Below, in pieces: positions 22,721-31,653 of a stretch of 64,000 nt of DNA (within the stretch, counting starts at the first letter, position 1; every line of letters begins with the position of its first letter). Source of the stretch: Affinundibacterium macrobrachii (GTDB lineage Bacteria; Pseudomonadota; Gammaproteobacteria; Burkholderiales; Burkholderiaceae_D); the NCBI RefSeq assembly GCF_014652415.1, contig NZ_BMYT01000006.1, positions 176,862 through 240,861 of the forward strand. Reading direction: 5' to 3'. The notes below the pieces were generated by a model. The model was not told the DNA's origin. It saw nothing but the letters and a program-made list of their open reading frames with translations, and ran no database searches. The position numbers and the translations under genes were made by a program.

Positions 22721-22796
22721 TGGTGGCCCGGGGCGGAATCGAACCACCGACACAAGGATTTTCAATCCTCTGCTCTACCGACTGAGCTACCAGGCC
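22721..22796 (-). tRNA. tRNA-Phe (GAA)
   Basis: A 76-nt cloverleaf with encoded CCA. The anticodon loop reads TTGAAAA (GAA), the T-loop is GGTTCGATTCC, and the acceptor GGCCTGG pairs with CCGGGCC with one G-U pair. Its 3' end points to the integrase and is the likely attachment site of the element. Confidence 0.97.
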
Positions 22797-22806
22797 AAGA
22801 CCAAGA

Positions 22807-22835
22807 ATTATAGACACCTATTCCGGAAAAAGCAA
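22807..22835 (-). promoter_or_regulatory. Promoter of tRNA-Phe
   Basis: On the minus strand TTGCTT (-35; 22830-22835) and TATAAT (-10; 22807-22812) are separated by 17 bp. The tRNA begins 10 bp after the -10 box. Confidence 0.8.
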
Positions 22836-22956
22836 ATAATTTCTGTTTTATCCTTGAAATTTGATTCTTCTCAGATGGGATTGCGGCTGGCGTATGGATT
22901 ATTTTGGCTCACGTATAATGCGGTTTTGGGTGTCTTCTTGTCCGTAAAGGTGAGGT

Positions 22957-24156
22957 ATGAACCAGCAATTGATTCGTTCGGAAATATGTATCGTTGGTGA
23001 TGGTGCGGTTGGTAAAGCGGCTGCTTTGGGATTGGCGCAGGCTGGTTTGTCGGTGGTTTTATTGCGTAGCGGCGCGACCAACAAGTTGGTAGACACGACA
23101 CCTGAGTGGGATGTGCGGGTGTTTGCCTTGAACCATGTGGCACACGATTTACTGGATTCTTTGAAGGTATGGGGGGCGCTTGATGCGTCTCGGCTGGCAC
23201 CGGTGAGTGCGATGCAGGTGCATGATGCGGCTGAGTCTGGTAGCGGCAAGCTCGATTTTGATGCGTACGGCGCTTATATCAATGAACTGGCATGGATAGT
23301 TGAAGATAAAAATCTGAATCAAGCCTTAGATAGCGCCTTACGTTTTGCACCGAACATTCAATTTGTGGACGGGCGTGCAGAGGCGTTGCATGTTGGCAGT
23401 GACTCGGCGAGTATTCGTTTGACCGATGCACGTGTAATTGAATCGCAATTGATTATTGGTGCGGATGGCGCCCAATCTTGGGTTCGTGGGCAAGCTGATA
23501 TTGGTTTGGATTATCGTTCTTATGGGCAGCAAGGCGTGGTAACAAACTTTGCTTGTGAAAAGCCGCACCATGGTGTCGCGCGTCAATGGTTTGTGGAAGG
23601 GCAGGGGATTATTGCTTTACTGCCTTTGCCCGGCAATCAAGTATCTTTGGTGTGGTCGGCTCCTGATTTATTGGCGGCAGACTTAATGCGTGAGCCATTG
23701 TCTGCATTGGCGGATCGCTTGGCGGTGTATGCGGCGCCAGAGTTGGGTAACTTAACTCCGTTGCAACCCGAAGTAGTGAAGGCTTTTCCACTACGTTTGA
23801 TTCGTCCACATAGCATGGTCGCACAACGTATTGCCTTAATTGGCGATGCGGCGCATGCGGTACATCCTTTAGCTGGACATGGTATGAATCTGGGCTTTGG
23901 CGATGTACAAGCCTTACTGCGTATTTTGCGTGAACGCGAAGCGCATCGTGATTGTGGTGATGCGCGAATTCTGGCGAGATATCGTCGAGCCCGTCGCGAG
24001 GAAGTAGCGTTGATGCAATTCACAACAGATGGTTTGGCACATCTCTTTGGTAGTGAATTTCCTGCCGTTCGTCTGATGCGTAACTTGGGAATGAACTTAC
24101 TGAATCAATTACCAGTCCTAAAACGAAAACTCATTTCCCATGCGATGGGGAAGTAA
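22957..24156 (+). CDS. UbiH/UbiF/VisC-family FAD-dependent hydroxylase
   Basis: The 399-aa protein has the N-terminal FAD-binding motif VGDGAVGKAAALGLAQAG (about residues 12-29) and the second FAD motif GDAAHAVHPLAGHGMNLG (about 297-314), both diagnostic of ubiquinone-biosynthesis aromatic hydroxylases (UbiH, UbiI, UbiF). These add hydroxyl groups to the ring of the ubiquinone precursor. A second member is at 28266-29420, so this strain has at least two, and sequence alone does not tell which ring position each one uses. A good Shine-Dalgarno sequence (AAGGTGAGGT) precedes the ATG, and a TATAAT lies at 22914-22919. dsbC follows. Confidence 0.88.
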   Translation: MNQQLIRSEICIVGDGAVGKAAALGLAQAGLSVVLLRSGATNKLVDTTPEWDVRVFALNHVAHDLLDSLKVWGALDASRLAPVSAMQVHDAAESGSGKLDFDAYGAYINELAWIVEDKNLNQALDSALRFAPNIQFVDGRAEALHVGSDSASIRLTDARVIESQLIIGADGAQSWVRGQADIGLDYRSYGQQGVVTNFACEKPHHGVARQWFVEGQGIIALLPLPGNQVSLVWSAPDLLAADLMREPLSALADRLAVYAAPELGNLTPLQPEVVKAFPLRLIRPHSMVAQRIALIGDAAHAVHPLAGHGMNLGFGDVQALLRILREREAHRDCGDARILARYRRARREEVALMQFTTDGLAHLFGSEFPAVRLMRNLGMNLLNQLPVLKRKLISHAMGK

Positions 24157-24313
24157 GAATAAAGTTGAGCGTGGGATTTGCGCTGCTCTAACTGGAGATT
24201 TCTTGCAAGCGGCTGAATACGGCATCGTACTGTAAAGTACAGCACCGTAAAGCGACGATCGGAATTGAAAACGAGTAAGCTATTTTAAGAGAGATATTTT
24301 AAGAAAGACCAAT

Positions 24314-25063
24314 ATGAAAAAGAAACTAATCAGCTTTGCAGTTGCCGCTATCACGATGGTCGGTAGCAGCGTTTGGGCACAGACGCCAGCGCAAATTGAA
24401 GCCAATATTAAGAAGGTGATTTCGTCGAATATCGGTAGTGGTGTCAAAATTGATTCTGTGACCAAGACGCCTTACGGTGGTCTATATGAAGTACGGATGG
24501 GAAATGAAATTATCTACACCGATGACAAAGCAAAATATATTTTTGTTGGTAGCATCATCGACGTTAAAGGGACGACTAATTTCACCAAGCAACGTACCGA
24601 TGAGTTGAATCGCGTGAATTTTTCTGAGTTACCTTTGGATGCTGCCGTTAAGTATGTGAAAGGTGATGGCAAACGTGTGATTGCAATTTTTGAAGATCCT
24701 AATTGCGGTTACTGCAAAAAGTTTAGAAAGACTTTGCAAGGTGTCGACAATATTACGATCTACACTTTTATGTACAACATTTTGTCCGACGATTCTGTGA
24801 CCAAATCACGCGATATCTGGTGTTCTGCGGATCGTAGTAAAGCTTGGGATGAATGGATGATGAACGGCAAAGTGGCACCGACCGCTGCTGCTAGTTGCAA
24901 AACACCGCATGATCAAGTGTTAGCGCTTGGTAAAAAGTATCGTGTCACTGGCACACCAACGGTAATTTTTACCGACGGCTCGCGTTTGCCGGGCATGGTT
25001 GACGTGAAAGCATTGGAAGAAAAGTTTGCTAGTTTAAAAACACCGTCACTTGCGGCAAAATAA
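24314..25063 (+). CDS. dsbC: Periplasmic disulfide isomerase DsbC
   Basis: The 249-aa product starts with a signal peptide (MKKKLISFAVAAITMVGSSVWA). An N-terminal dimerisation region follows (residues ~30-100), then a thioredoxin fold with the active site CGYC at 131-134 in FEDPNCGYCKKF and the cis-Pro loop GTPTVIF. DsbC corrects wrong disulfides in periplasmic proteins and is kept reduced by DsbD. The nucleotidyltransferase gene begins 4 bp after its stop. Confidence 0.9.
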   Translation: MKKKLISFAVAAITMVGSSVWAQTPAQIEANIKKVISSNIGSGVKIDSVTKTPYGGLYEVRMGNEIIYTDDKAKYIFVGSIIDVKGTTNFTKQRTDELNRVNFSELPLDAAVKYVKGDGKRVIAIFEDPNCGYCKKFRKTLQGVDNITIYTFMYNILSDDSVTKSRDIWCSADRSKAWDEWMMNGKVAPTAAASCKTPHDQVLALGKKYRVTGTPTVIFTDGSRLPGMVDVKALEEKFASLKTPSLAAK

Positions 25064-25066
25064 ACT

Positions 25067-25678
25067 ATGAAGGATCAGCGTTTTCTCTGCTGTGGCATCT
25101 TGTTATCGGCAGGGCAGGGGAAACGTTTTGATCCAAGCGGAGCGCAGCACAAGTTATTGCAAGTGCTGCCGTCTGGAGTCAATGTTGTAAGTGCGAGTGC
25201 GCAGAATTTGCAACAAGTTTTGCCAGAAAGTTGGGCGGTGTTAGCTAATCCAGCTACTTCAAACTTGGCGTCACAAATTCAGGCATCTCTGCATGCCATT
25301 AACTTTCCAACCTATATTTGTCAGGATGCCGTCTTAGGGATGGCACATTCGCTTCGTACTGGTGTCGAACAACTTCCAGCTGATGCTGATGCCTTTGTGA
25401 TTGCCTTGGCCGATATGCCATTTGTAGCAATCCAGACTTTAAGCGCGATTCGTGATGTACTCGCATTGGGCGCAGATCTTGTGGTGCCAGTTTGTCGTGG
25501 GCAGCGCGGTAATCCGGTTGGATTTTCAAGAAAATATCTACCGCATTTGATGAATTTGCGCGGTGATCGCGGCGCTCGCCAATTATTGCAAACTGAGCAT
25601 GTCACTGAGATCGAAGTCGATGATGTTGGCATTCTTCATGATATTGATCGCCCAGAAGATTTATCAGTTTATCTTTAG
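25067..25678 (+). CDS. MobA-like NTP-transferase (MocA-type)
   Basis: A 203-aa nucleotidyltransferase fold. LLSAGQGKRFDPSG near residues 11-24 and HKLLQ match the GxGxRxG...K signature of MobA/MocA-like enzymes, and ALADMPF (about 113-119) supplies the metal-binding Asp. MocA transfers CMP to molybdopterin; MobA makes the GMP form. It lacks a clear distinction between the two. It is almost contiguous with dsbC, although no functional link is known. Confidence 0.8.
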   Translation: MKDQRFLCCGILLSAGQGKRFDPSGAQHKLLQVLPSGVNVVSASAQNLQQVLPESWAVLANPATSNLASQIQASLHAINFPTYICQDAVLGMAHSLRTGVEQLPADADAFVIALADMPFVAIQTLSAIRDVLALGADLVVPVCRGQRGNPVGFSRKYLPHLMNLRGDRGARQLLQTEHVTEIEVDDVGILHDIDRPEDLSVYL

Positions 25679-25781
25679 AACTTGTCTTTGGTTCTCTATC
25701 ATTGATCGCAGTCCGTGCATATTTCGCCTAAAATAGCGCCTTTATTTCAAAGATCGCACCGCACGATTCAAATTGCTTGAT

Positions 25782-26237
25782 ATGGAAACTCTCGATAAAC
25801 AGTTCGCTACCCGCCTTGGCTTAGTTGGCCTCGTTCCTTTTGTTTTACTCACTTTGTTATGCTGGATTGTTCATCCTGAATGGATGCAATTCTTCGTCGA
25901 AGCCCAGCTAGTTTATGGTATTGCGATTTTGGGGTTTTTAGGTGGCTTGCATTGGGGTTTGGCTTTGATTGGTAAAGAGCGTAGTGCGCAAGAAGCCAAG
26001 CGTGATTTGCTTTCTGGTGTGCTGCCTGTGATTATCGCTTGGTTTGCATTGTCGCAAATCACGGTGATTGGATTTTTGATTCAGATGGGCGCGTTCATTT
26101 ATTCCTATCAATACGATAAACGTATGTACCAACGCTTTGCGATGCCAGCTTGGTTTGTGGAATTGCGATTCCGTTTAACGGCTGTGGTGGTCACAACGCA
26201 AGTGTTCACTTTTCTCGCCGCGAATATTCGTTTGTAA
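25782..26237 (+). CDS. DUF3429-like membrane protein
   Basis: About 151 aa from the ATG at 25782; the TTG three codons earlier has no better ribosome site. It has four to five hydrophobic segments: LVGLVPFVLLTLLCWIV, LVYGIAILGFLGGLHWGLA, LLSGVLPVIIAWFALSQ, VIGFLIQMGAFIYSYQYDKR and a last one near residue 140. The GGLHWGLA segment fits the DUF3429 family of small inner-membrane proteins. The function is unknown. The M61 peptidase gene follows 14 bp downstream. Confidence 0.8.
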   Translation: METLDKQFATRLGLVGLVPFVLLTLLCWIVHPEWMQFFVEAQLVYGIAILGFLGGLHWGLALIGKERSAQEAKRDLLSGVLPVIIAWFALSQITVIGFLIQMGAFIYSYQYDKRMYQRFAMPAWFVELRFRLTAVVVTTQVFTFLAANIRL

Positions 26238-26251
26238 TCAAGGAGCGCAAT

Positions 26252-28072
26252 ATGACTAAGCAACAAAGCGCTGTGCATTACAGCATTACCTCGCATGATT
26301 TAGCTGCGCATTTATTTCATGTGACGTTAACGATTTCGAATCCTGATCCCAACGGACAAGTAGTGTCACTGCCAGTTTGGATACCAGGTAGTTACATGGT
26401 GCGCGAATTTGCTCGCAATATTATTCGGATTCAAGCGCACGCCAATGGCAAAAAAGTCGCGTTAAAAAAATTGAATAAGACTAGTTGGCAAGCTGCGCCT
26501 TGCGATGCGAATGCGAGCTTACAGATCAGTTACGAAGTCTATGCGTGGGATTTATCTGTGCGTGCTGCGCATTTGGATCAATCGCATGGTTTCTTTAATG
26601 GCACCAGCGTATTCTTACAAGCACATGGACAAGAGCAACTTGCGCATGTTGTAGATATTCAAAAACCCGTCGATAGCGCAAGCAAGGCTTGGCGTGTCGC
26701 GACGTCTTTGCCAGAACTAAAGGCTAAGCGTTATGGTTTTGGAAGTTATATCGCCCGCGATTATGATGACTTAATTGATCATCCAGTTGAAATGGGTGAT
26801 TTTGCTTTGGTCAGTTTTAAAGCGCATGGTGTCCCACATGATTTCGTGGTGACGGGCAAGGTTCCTAATATCGATTTGGCTCGCATTGCGAAAGACTTAC
26901 AGAAAATTTGTGAAACCGAAATTGCTTTCTTCGAGCCGCGAACCAAGCAAGCACCGATGCCGCGTTATGTGTTTATGACGATGGCAGTGGGTGAGGGTTA
27001 TGGTGGTTTGGAACACCGCGCGTCAACGGCATTGATTTGTAATCGTGCTGATTTGCCGACCAAGAATGATACGAGCCTGAGTGAAGGCTATCGCGGCTTT
27101 CTAGCTTTGTGCAGTCACGAGTATTTCCATACTTGGAATGTCAAACGTATCAAACCAGCGGCATTTGCACAATATGATTTGAGTCAAGAAAATTACACGA
27201 GTTTGCTTTGGTTATTTGAAGGTTTCACGAGTTATTACGACGATTTGTTCTTGCGTCGTAGCGGTTTAATTGACGAAGCAACGTATTTAAATTTGATCGC
27301 AAAAACCGTCAATACAGTGCAACGTGGTTCTGGACGTAAAAAGCAAAGTGTTGCCGATTCTAGTTTTGATGCGTGGACCAAATATTATCGTCAAGATGAA
27401 AACTCACCAAACGCGATTGTTAGTTACTACGCCAAAGGTTCTTTAGTTGCACTAGGTTTGGATTTGACTATCCGCCACGAAACTGCAGGCAAGAAATCAC
27501 TCGATGATGTGATGCGCGCGCTATGGAAAAAATACGGTAAAGATTTCTACGAGAAAGCACAGTCTGGTAAGCAACAAGGATTAGGCGAGACGGAGTTTGA
27601 GAACTTAGTTGAGCAAGCAACTGGTGTGAAGATTCAGCGTTTTATCGACAAATACATCAAAGGTGTTGAGGATGTGCCTTTGGCAAAGTTGTATGCTGAT
27701 TTTGCGGTCGACGTTATTGAACAATCTGCGAGCAAGAAAGCCTCTCTGAATGTACGTCTAAGTAAGAGTGGTGCTGATTGTAAGTTGGCGCATGTCTATG
27801 AAAATGGTGCCGCACATCGTGCCGGACTCTCTGCGGGTGATGTGTTGGTGGCGATTAATGGCTTGCGTGTTACCGCTGCTGATGTGGGTAACAGCTTAGC
27901 TAATTTGCTGACTGCTTATCGTATTGGTGAGACGGTACAGATACATGCTTTTAGACGCGATGAGTTGTTGACCGTGGATCTGAAATTGCAGGCAGACGAT
28001 GCGCCCATGTTGGCGATTAGTTTGGCAAAGAATCAGAAATTGGCTGGGGCTCAAAAACGACCGTCTTTGTAG
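26252..28072 (+). CDS. M61-family aminopeptidase with PDZ domain
   Basis: From the ATG at 26252 (GGAGCGC upstream) the protein has about 606 aa; longer in-frame readings run through the previous gene. The zinc motif SHEYFHTWNVKRIKP (HEYFH near residue 290) is the signature of M61 glycyl aminopeptidases, with the downstream Glu in LWLFEGFTSYYDDL. A PDZ domain (ENGAAHRAGLSAGDVLVAIN) lies near 515-545. There is no obvious signal peptide. These peptidases trim small N-terminal residues. The protein is probably cytoplasmic. Confidence 0.9.
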   Translation: MTKQQSAVHYSITSHDLAAHLFHVTLTISNPDPNGQVVSLPVWIPGSYMVREFARNIIRIQAHANGKKVALKKLNKTSWQAAPCDANASLQISYEVYAWDLSVRAAHLDQSHGFFNGTSVFLQAHGQEQLAHVVDIQKPVDSASKAWRVATSLPELKAKRYGFGSYIARDYDDLIDHPVEMGDFALVSFKAHGVPHDFVVTGKVPNIDLARIAKDLQKICETEIAFFEPRTKQAPMPRYVFMTMAVGEGYGGLEHRASTALICNRADLPTKNDTSLSEGYRGFLALCSHEYFHTWNVKRIKPAAFAQYDLSQENYTSLLWLFEGFTSYYDDLFLRRSGLIDEATYLNLIAKTVNTVQRGSGRKKQSVADSSFDAWTKYYRQDENSPNAIVSYYAKGSLVALGLDLTIRHETAGKKSLDDVMRALWKKYGKDFYEKAQSGKQQGLGETEFENLVEQATGVKIQRFIDKYIKGVEDVPLAKLYADFAVDVIEQSASKKASLNVRLSKSGADCKLAHVYENGAAHRAGLSAGDVLVAINGLRVTAADVGNSLANLLTAYRIGETVQIHAFRRDELLTVDLKLQADDAPMLAISLAKNQKLAGAQKRPSL

Positions 28073-28146
28073 TTGATGCTGTTCAGCTAAGCTAAAAAGT
28101 AAGCGAGACATAATAATCGCAACACAATAAGCGCAAAACATTTCGA

Positions 28147-28231
28147 TGTCATCCCTGCGTAGGCAGGGATCCAGTGTCTTTAGTTCTTGGTGCCACTGGA
28201 TTCCCGCTTTCGCGGGAATGACGAATTTCCC
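28147..28231. repeat. REP-like palindromic element
   Basis: Two hairpins face each other: GTCATCCCTGCGTAGGCAGG and ATTCCCGCTTTCGCGGGAAT, ending in the mirrored sequences CCAGTG and CACTGG. This is the usual layout of a REP doublet between convergent genes in beta- and gammaproteobacteria. It may work as a terminator. Confidence 0.75.
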
Positions 28232-28265
28232 TTCATCCAATCGCGGATAAAGGTATTTTTTAAAT

Positions 28266-29420
28266 TCAGCGCCAACCAAACATCATTTGTTCAGCCAGCG
28301 CCTTCTTTGCGACAGGCAGCAAATCAACCGCACTTAAACCCAAGCCAAATAAACCCTGCATCAAACTACCATCCGCACTACTCGCAAACATTTTTGCCAT
28401 GGTATCGGTGAGTTTGATTGTGGTTTGTCGGTCTGCTTTGCGTTGCTGTAAAAATGTTTGTAGTGCTTGTGACGAAAAATCACGACTCAGGCACTGCGCT
28501 AAACAATGAGCGTCTCGTAATCCTAAGTTGAGACCTTGTCCCGCCACAGGGTGCAAGGTTTGTGCGGCATTGCCTATGCGTACACTACGCAGACCGGCTT
28601 GTGCTTGGGCGTTAAGACCAAGAGGATACGATACCCGTTTGCTCACCGAAGTAAATTGTCCTAAGCGTTCACCAAAGGCTTGCTGAAGTGCTTGTAAGAA
28701 TGCTGCATCGTCTAACGCTAATATGGTGGTAACAGTTTCTGGTCGCATGCACCAGACTAAAGAATAGCCATCATCTTGCGGTAACAGCGCGATCGGCCCT
28801 TGATCAGTAAAGCGTTCGAAGGCGCGATGTGCAATTGGTCGATCTGCGATGACATGCGCAATCAATGCGGTTTGCTGATAGTCATGATGTCGTTGCCTTT
28901 GCTCTTGATCCGCAAAGGTGCCGCCTTCAGCTTGAATCACAAATTCAGCCGTATGCACACTACCATCTTGTAAATGAACACTGGCAAACTGATCACCATC
29001 TTCGATGTTGACGACTTGAACCGGGCGATGTGTGGTAATGCCAGCGACAGATAATGCTTGCTCTAAAGGACTGACGATATCGCCATAACGCACCACATAA
29101 CCAAGTGCTGGTAATTGATAATCGGTTGCCGTCAAAAAACTACGCCCGAAATGACGGCGGCGTGAGACGTGGATTTCCGTAATTGCTGTCGTTCTCTGCG
29201 GACGCGCATGTAACTTGCTGAGCAGTTGATCGCTACCATAAGAGAGCGCGATACTGCGTGCATCTTGGTTGGCTTGCTCACTACTCTTCGCATCGAATAA
29301 AACGATGTCCGCAGCCGCCATACCTTGTTGATGCAACATTAATGCTAAGGCTTGACCAACCGGACCAGCGCCACAAATCGCTATTTTGCTGTGTTGGTTT
29401 TTATGGCTTGTATTGGACAT
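28266..29420 (-). CDS. Second UbiH/VisC-family FAD-dependent hydroxylase
   Basis: About 384 aa from the ATG at 29420; a TTG is available nine bases upstream. The N-terminal FAD motif is CGAGPVGQALALMLHQQG. The second FAD motif is IGNAAQTLHPVAGQGLNLG, in which the usual GDAAH is replaced by GNAAQ, a variant seen in UbiH/UbiI-like proteins. It belongs to ubiquinone ring hydroxylation. It overlaps or abuts the murU gene upstream and is probably read with murU and amgK. Confidence 0.87.
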   Translation of the reverse strand: MSNTSHKNQHSKIAICGAGPVGQALALMLHQQGMAAADIVLFDAKSSEQANQDARSIALSYGSDQLLSKLHARPQRTTAITEIHVSRRRHFGRSFLTATDYQLPALGYVVRYGDIVSPLEQALSVAGITTHRPVQVVNIEDGDQFASVHLQDGSVHTAEFVIQAEGGTFADQEQRQRHHDYQQTALIAHVIADRPIAHRAFERFTDQGPIALLPQDDGYSLVWCMRPETVTTILALDDAAFLQALQQAFGERLGQFTSVSKRVSYPLGLNAQAQAGLRSVRIGNAAQTLHPVAGQGLNLGLRDAHCLAQCLSRDFSSQALQTFLQQRKADRQTTIKLTDTMAKMFASSADGSLMQGLFGLGLSAVDLLPVAKKALAEQMMFGWR

Positions 29421-29431
29421 GCGAATCAAAA

Positions 29432-30178
29432 TTAATGCGGTTTATCTTGTGAGGCAAAGTTGATCGGTGGTGCGTTTAATGCGGCCAGTTGCTCAGGCGT
29501 TCCGAGGTTATGCCATTCTCCACGATATAGCTCGCCACCGAGTTGACCTTGATCAGCATATTTGCGCAGGATAGGTGCAAGTTTAGCGTGTTCGCCAGCT
29601 TGGATGCCAGCAAACATTTCGGGACGATAGACGCCGATATTGCCAAACGTGACGCGCTCTGCACCAGCATTGTCATCATTGGATAATCCCATCAAACTTA
29701 ATGAAAAGTCGCCCTTGGGATGGAACGAAGGATTCTTCACCATGTACAACCAAGCGACATCGCGCTTATCTAATGGATGGGGATTCCCCCACATATCTTC
29801 TGCTTCTAAAGTGTTTAAGCATTCGGCAAAATTAAAGTGCGGAATGTAGATGTCTCCAGAAACCACGATGAAAGGTTCTTCGCCGTCGGTAAGTAACGGC
29901 AAGGCTTTGGCGATACCACCGGCAGTTTCTAATGCAGTTTCTTCCGCCGAGTAAGAAATAGTCGCGCCAAATTTGCTGCCATCACCAATTGCATCAACGA
30001 TCATTTGTCCTAAATGCGCGTGATTGATGACAATCTCGGTGATACCAGCTTTGACTAAATTTAAAATATGCCAGACGATCAGTGGGCGACCGCGTACTTT
30101 TAATAGCGGTTTTGGACAAGTATCTGTTAGCGGACGCATGCGTTCGCCACGGCCAGCGGCAAGGATCATTGCTTTCAT
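29432..30178 (-). CDS. murU: N-acetylmuramate 1-phosphate uridylyltransferase MurU
   Basis: The 248-aa sugar-nucleotidyltransferase starts with ILAAGRGERMRPLTDTCPKP, the classical G-x-G-x-R-x-x-P-x-T...PKP signature, followed by KVRGRPLIVWHI. The pairing with the kinase gene 12 bp upstream identifies it as MurU rather than GlmU or RfbA. AmgK phosphorylates N-acetylmuramate at C1 and MurU makes UDP-MurNAc, which recycles peptidoglycan around MurA/MurB and can confer fosfomycin tolerance. The family assignment rests on this context. Confidence 0.85.
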   Translation of the reverse strand: MKAMILAAGRGERMRPLTDTCPKPLLKVRGRPLIVWHILNLVKAGITEIVINHAHLGQMIVDAIGDGSKFGATISYSAEETALETAGGIAKALPLLTDGEEPFIVVSGDIYIPHFNFAECLNTLEAEDMWGNPHPLDKRDVAWLYMVKNPSFHPKGDFSLSLMGLSNDDNAGAERVTFGNIGVYRPEMFAGIQAGEHAKLAPILRKYADQGQLGGELYRGEWHNLGTPEQLAALNAPPINFASQDKPH

Positions 30179-30190
30179 GCGGCGATCCTC

Positions 30191-31252
30191 TTAAAAAGTG
30201 TATCCAAATTGCGGTGCGGTTTCTTCTAACACGTCTAATAAACGTAATAGCGGAATCAATTCTTTGTAGCGATGAGAAGTTTTACGCACGTACTCCATCA
30301 CGGTTGGCATGTCGTCGAGATAATGTTGTTTGCCATCGCGATGGGCGAGGCGGGCGAAAATGCCAAGTATCTTTAAATGACGCTGTAAGCCCATGAATTC
30401 AAAATCACGATAGAAGGTATCGATATCAGGAGCGACTGGTAAGCCCGCTTTTTTGGCTTTTTCCCAGTAGCGAATCGCCCAATCTAAAACCATTTCTTCA
30501 TCCCATTGTACATACGCATCACGTAACAAAGACACCAAGTCATAAGTCAGTGGGCCGTACAAAGCACCTTGAAAATCCAAGATGCCGGGATTGCCTTTGT
30601 CCATTAACATCAAATTGCGCGAGTGATAATCACGATGCACAAAGACTTGAGGCTGCGCCATGATATTCGCGAGCAGAGCATCGAACACTTTATGCAAACT
30701 TGCATTTTGTTCGTCGGTGAGTGTGATGCCTAAGTGCTTGTTGATATACCACTCAGGGAAAATCATCAATTCGCGCTTGAGAAATTCTCTATCGTACTCA
30801 GGCAACACATCTGGCTGACTTTGGGTTTGCAATAAAATCAGAGAATCGATCGCGTCCATGTACAGTTTGTGCGCCGTATCGCTATTGAGTACATGCGAGT
30901 ACATAGTCGTACCCAAATCAGTGAGTAGCAAAAAGCCTTGTTCGGTATCTTGCGCTAACACTTCTGGCACTGTTAAGTTGATCTGTTTAAACAATTGCGC
31001 GATTTGGATGAAAGGTTTGACATCCTCTTGCGGTTGCGGTGCGTCCATCACGATGAAGCTATACTTAGTGCCTTCGGCTTCCCCATCGATACGGAAATAA
31101 CGGCGGAAGCTGGCATCCGCGGACGCAGGTCGTATGCTGCTTAAATCTAATTTTGGATTTGTTAATTTGCTTAGCCAAAGATGTAAATCTTGCAGGCGCT
31201 GTGCGTCTTGCGCGGATTGACTGGCTGAAGAGTTAGGCGAATTAGCGGACAT
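30191..31252 (-). CDS. amgK: N-acetylmuramate/N-acetylglucosamine kinase AmgK
   Basis: A 353-aa aminoglycoside-phosphotransferase-fold kinase. Catalytic HRDYHSRNLML (about residues 210-220) and metal-binding LDFQGALYGPLTYDLVSLLRD are clear. The ATG at 31252 is preferred over the TTG six codons upstream. It precedes murU in a rightward-to-leftward operon and phosphorylates recycled amino sugars. It is divergent from lptD. Confidence 0.88.
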   Translation of the reverse strand: MSANSPNSSASQSAQDAQRLQDLHLWLSKLTNPKLDLSSIRPASADASFRRYFRIDGEAEGTKYSFIVMDAPQPQEDVKPFIQIAQLFKQINLTVPEVLAQDTEQGFLLLTDLGTTMYSHVLNSDTAHKLYMDAIDSLILLQTQSQPDVLPEYDREFLKRELMIFPEWYINKHLGITLTDEQNASLHKVFDALLANIMAQPQVFVHRDYHSRNLMLMDKGNPGILDFQGALYGPLTYDLVSLLRDAYVQWDEEMVLDWAIRYWEKAKKAGLPVAPDIDTFYRDFEFMGLQRHLKILGIFARLAHRDGKQHYLDDMPTVMEYVRKTSHRYKELIPLLRLLDVLEETAPQFGYTF

Positions 31253-31653
31253 GGTTGGCTCGTGTAACAAAAGTGATCGTTAAGAATGGCGTTTGCGTAG
31301 TGAATAATTAATTAAGACTTTAAGATAAATTATTTGACTCAGTTATTTAGCTCAGTTATGTGGATTAATGCAGTGAAACGAGCATTCAACATAAGACAGA
31401 CTTGATTTCAACTACTTAAGAATTCAAATGAGATATTAAATAAGACTCCCAAATAATGTAACTCTATGCAGGGAAGCAATTTAGCCTAGCGTTTGCGCCT
31501 ATAATAGAGCGCTTTTATTGGCTTAGAATTTTGCAATGAGCTTCCTTGCATTTTTCATCGCCTGCTCTTGTCTGCGTCAGCACATCAGCGTTCCGTTATT
31601 TTACGCAAGCAATGTGTGAAGCAATCTTTAGCGCTAGAGAAACATTTAACTTA
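31253..31653. promoter_or_regulatory. amgK-lptD divergent intergenic region
   Basis: About 400 bp without a gene. A TATAAT at 31500-31505 on the + strand is a likely -10 box for lptD, with no strong -35. The leftward amgK promoter is not obvious; the region is AT-rich. It separates the two oppositely transcribed operons. Confidence 0.45.

Noticed and set aside
26150..26251. In-frame upstream extension of the M61 peptidase
   Set aside because: It runs through the end of the DUF3429-like gene; the ATG at 26252 has a good ribosome site.
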